Assembly: GCA_009735695.1 (NCBI GenBank)
Contig: SRSL01000002.1
Coordinates: 177,229-241,228 of the forward strand
Direction: 5' to 3'
Length of the DNA: 64,000 nucleotides
Source of the DNA: Christiangramia bathymodioli
Lineage (GTDB): Bacteria > Bacteroidota > Bacteroidia > Flavobacteriales > Flavobacteriaceae
Part shown: in pieces, positions 61,492 through 64,000 of the stretch
How the letters are laid out: every line of letters begins with the position of its first letter
Numbering within the stretch: position 1 is the stretch's first letter
Notes under the pieces: generated by a model
Seen by the model: the letters and a program-made list of their open reading frames with translations, nothing else
Databases searched by the model: none
Told to the model about the DNA's origin: nothing
Program-made: the position numbers and the translations under genes

Positions 61492-62973
61492 TTACATATA
61501 AAATTTAAAGGCACTGGGGAGCTTTTCAGAATCGCCAAATTCTGCCATTATTCCTCCTACATTCCTTGCAAAACTGAATGTCACAGGCTGCCCATTTGTT
61601 ATACTTGCAGTATTCCAATTCATTCTGGCAAGATTAATTAATTCTTGTGCAGCGTATCCTATATCAATGTTATCCATACTGAATATTTCCACTGGAGAAG
61701 GAATGTGTGGACCATTGTAGGTCTGGATACTGTCTATATATCCAGTTGTGAAAAGAAAATTTTTATCATTTATATGAAGTAATGTACCTCGATCAGGAGG
61801 ATATTCTCCAATTTGTAATAATCTTACAGGAGTGTGCATTATATTTATCAATTCAACTATCGCTATATCTTCGAAAGCGTAATTGAAACCTTCTTCTTCA
61901 TCCTTACTAAACTTTGAGGTCTTATGTAATACAATTCTCAAAGGAATATTTCCAGTATGTTCTTTATATTGCTGAATAATCTGATGTCCTAACTCTACTG
62001 ATTGATCATAATTCAAATGAACTTCTTTTCCTGGTTTTCCGCTCCATGGAATACTATCTCCTTTAATTGCAAATCCATCTCCTTTTGATGAAAAAGCTTG
62101 AGCAATACTGGAAAACACAAGATGCTTTTGATTGGTTTTAAGGTGATGAAAGCTTATTCCAACATAACACGTTTCTGGACCTTCTTCTTTCAATCTCCAT
62201 GGAATTCCTCCACCTTTGTAATATAAAGCTACAAGAAAATTCCAAGCCCTTGTGGCCGGATCCTGAGACCGAATAGAATCATTGAATAAGTTGTTAGTTC
62301 CTATTTGAATTGGAATTCTGACCTTCATAGCCCTAGCTTTCAATGCTCTTCTAAAGTCTCGAAATAATAAAAATTCGTCTTCATTCTCTTTTTCTTCATC
62401 AAAAAGTTTGTACTGCCAATCTGTTTTCCGGCTTTTATATTTTTTTATTTTTTTTTCTTCATCTAAAGATGTGGGAATATTTATTGAGGAACAATTTTTT
62501 CGAACTCCGTTGGAAATGGTACAAATGATAACGTCAGGTTTAATATTTAAATTTGATAATACATTCAATCCTTTATCGTAAATATTTAGTATTTCTTCAA
62601 ATGCATTAATGCTATCTTTTGTTTTTAAAATTTTATCAATATTGCCAAATGAATTTATATCAATCTCCCAGGCTTTATCAGTTATTAAATCGCATTTAAA
62701 GACTTTGGCAAAACCTGGAAAATCAGGATATAATATTTGATCTTTATCAGATTCAATTTTTTTACGACAACGGCCAATCCAGTTTTTTGCATTTCTTATT
62801 TCCGCAGGTTCACCAATTATGCCCACTCTAATTTCATTCTTGCGAGACTGACCAAATCTTAAATCATATGGACCAGCGTTAGTTAATCCAATTTTAGGAT
62901 CTGAAAATTCACCTGCACCACCAAATTGTAAAATTGGGATATCTAATTTTTTGATTCTTATATCTAAGGACAT
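61492..62973 (-). CDS. Short prokaryotic Argonaute (MID-PIWI, catalytically degenerate)
   Basis: 493 residues, the length of short pAgos (MID plus PIWI, no N or PAZ domain). The MID part (about 125-235) has PDVIICTISNGVRKN and the guide 5'-phosphate pocket region DFRRALKARAMKVRIPIQIG. The PIWI part begins ALYYKGGGIPWRLKEEG and CYVGISFHHL, where active enzymes have Asp in (V/I)GID; here it is Ser274. RIVLHKTSKF and NWNTASITNGQPVTFSFARN follow. So it should bind guide and target but not cut. Its ATG abuts the stop of the partner gene (TAG ATG). Short pAgos trigger a partner effector that kills or arrests invaded cells. Confidence 0.85.
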   Translation of the reverse strand: MSLDIRIKKLDIPILQFGGAGEFSDPKIGLTNAGPYDLRFGQSRKNEIRVGIIGEPAEIRNAKNWIGRCRKKIESDKDQILYPDFPGFAKVFKCDLITDKAWEIDINSFGNIDKILKTKDSINAFEEILNIYDKGLNVLSNLNIKPDVIICTISNGVRKNCSSINIPTSLDEEKKIKKYKSRKTDWQYKLFDEEKENEDEFLLFRDFRRALKARAMKVRIPIQIGTNNLFNDSIRSQDPATRAWNFLVALYYKGGGIPWRLKEEGPETCYVGISFHHLKTNQKHLVFSSIAQAFSSKGDGFAIKGDSIPWSGKPGKEVHLNYDQSVELGHQIIQQYKEHTGNIPLRIVLHKTSKFSKDEEEGFNYAFEDIAIVELINIMHTPVRLLQIGEYPPDRGTLLHINDKNFLFTTGYIDSIQTYNGPHIPSPVEIFSMDNIDIGYAAQELINLARMNWNTASITNGQPVTFSFARNVGGIMAEFGDSEKLPSAFKFYM

Positions 62974-64000
62974 CTATTCACGTTGGTTAATACTGTTACT
63001 TTTAATTTCATCAATAAGAATAGACACTTCATCTTCCAAATTTTCAATATCATCATAATCATATCCCTCATTACTATCGAAATCTTGGAATCTATTAGTA
63101 GTTAATTTTGGATATTGAGCAGAAATCTTAATAGGACTTATATTCTGTTTAAAATTTTCCGGGTTAAATTGGATCCAAAATGCGTTTTCCTCTCCTTTTG
63201 CAATTATATTTGACCAAAAGTAAAGATCATTTAATACAGATTTATTATAATCGATGGATGAACGTTTTGTTGCTAAACGTGATATTTTTTCACTTTTTAC
63301 TAACCATTTTTCACCATCAACACTAAATACATAACCAGGCAAAAGCACCAAAACCCAATCTGATCCAAATCTTTTAATTTGATAATTCACTGACTTATGT
63401 TCCCAATATAAAAGTTCATCTGTTTTTTTGTTTATTATCCTTTTTGCAACAGTCCTTGTAGCTCTTTTTACCCTTGCATGATAACTCACCGTTCGATTCT
63501 CTGTATCATTTAATTTAGGAAAATATGCTCTTTGTCTCCTCCAATCTACAATTAATCCGAGCGATTCTAAATGGACTTGAATAGATTTGTTTAGTAACCT
63601 AACGATCATCTTTCTATCTTCATCTTTTTCCTCAAATTCTGAAAACGGGATTTTTTCAGTCATGCTTGGTTCTACGTAATCTGCTAATGGAGTTATTGAT
63701 TTATCAAATGGATAGAATTGAATTAAATCATTTCCATACATTTCAAATGGCGGAAAAATAAATCCTCTATGTTCCGCATAAAATTGCTTTTTGTTGAACA
63801 ATTCATTTACATATCCTTCATAAATAAATTCAGGCAGCTGAAGGATTTCTAACATGTTTCCTACGAAAACTGATCCTTCCATATCAGTCGTAGCTGTTTG
63901 AGTAATTGAATCAATCGATTCAGGTCTAGCAAAAATTTGGACTTTAAAATTTTCATTTGAATCGTCAGGCCCAAATAAAACTTTTGAATTATATTCTAAA
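62974..64000 (-). CDS. APAZ-type partner of the short Argonaute, N-terminus beyond the window
   Basis: The frame is open to base 64000, so only the last 341 residues are seen; an ATG at 63882 is internal. Around residues 165-275 of the visible part the sequence (HARVKRATRTVAKRI, YWEHKSVNYQIKRFGSDWVL, LPGYVFSVDGEKWLV, LATKRSSIDYNKSVLNDLYFWSNI) has the look of the APAZ domain found in proteins encoded with short pAgos, which replaces the missing N and linker domains. The part nearest the edge (NSKVLFGPDDSNENFKVQIF, GSVFVGNMLEIL) recalls the region after an AlbA_2/Schlafen-type domain, but SIR2, TIR or nuclease effectors are equally possible. An acidic C-terminal tail (DSNEGYDYDDIENLEDEV) is unusual. 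The pAgo gene follows with no gap. Confidence 0.7.
   Translation of the reverse strand, partial: LEYNSKVLFGPDDSNENFKVQIFARPESIDSITQTATTDMEGSVFVGNMLEILQLPEFIYEGYVNELFNKKQFYAEHRGFIFPPFEMYGNDLIQFYPFDKSITPLADYVEPSMTEKIPFSEFEEKDEDRKMIVRLLNKSIQVHLESLGLIVDWRRQRAYFPKLNDTENRTVSYHARVKRATRTVAKRIINKKTDELLYWEHKSVNYQIKRFGSDWVLVLLPGYVFSVDGEKWLVKSEKISRLATKRSSIDYNKSVLNDLYFWSNIIAKGEENAFWIQFNPENFKQNISPIKISAQYPKLTTNRFQDFDSNEGYDYDDIENLEDEVSILIDEIKSNSINQRE

Overview
The window looks like a chromosomal segment of a marine Bacteroidota bacterium, most likely a Flavobacteriaceae member of the Gramella/Salegentibacter type. This rests on moderately AT-rich DNA, almost no Shine-Dalgarno sequences, TTG/TAnnTTTG promoters in front of two tRNA genes, many secreted lipoproteins and outer-membrane barrels, formylglycine sulfatases, AraC regulators with membrane N-termini, and an IntDOT-like integrase. 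The genus is an inference; no rRNA is present.

Layout. 1-4.7 kb: end of an outer-membrane protein gene, a membrane fatty-acid/sterol hydroxylase, a secreted protein and two tandem membrane-anchored AraC regulators. 5.1-9.0 kb: a tight three-gene operon (QEGLA/DUF1704 metallopeptidase, ATP-grasp ligase, aspartoacylase-like deacylase) whose joint product is unknown. 9.2-12.7 kb: small proteins of unknown function, then tRNA-Arg. 13.4-17.4 kb: an overlapping operon for lipid-linked sugar transfer (GT2, LAB_N, ArnT-like GT39) ending in manA. 17.5-25.7 kb: oxidoreductases, a desaturase, lipoproteins, a FadL-like porin, a TPR protein and an OmpA lipoprotein. 25.9-29.9 kb: an XRE antitoxin with a dead HigB-type toxin, a large KatE catalase and a wrecked HAD phosphatase. 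30.0-35.7 kb: an overlapping operon of a parvulin isomerase, a HupE-like membrane protein, an FtsX-type ABC transporter and a ZnuA-like lipoprotein. 36-54.3 kb: a sulfatase-centred region (one sulfatase broken by a stop, one intact) with two DUF3604 proteins, a YtcJ-like amidohydrolase, DoxX-, DsrE- and SoxB-like proteins and six outer-membrane proteins. 54.5-59.1 kb: a histidine kinase, two related AraC regulators and small unknown genes.

59.3-64 kb is the most interesting part. After tRNA-Ser there are three tandem repeats of about 131 bp, each carrying what looks like the 5' half of the neighbouring tRNA-Pro split by a palindrome. They are followed by the intact tRNA-Pro, a tyrosine integrase, and on the opposite strand a short prokaryotic Argonaute with a catalytically degenerate PIWI domain, directly abutting an APAZ-like partner that runs off the window. 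This reads as the left end of an integrative element using tRNA-Pro as its attachment site and carrying a short-Argonaute defence module. The effector domain of the partner lies outside the window.

Three genes or remnants are clearly inactivated (HigB-like toxin, HAD phosphatase, one sulfatase).
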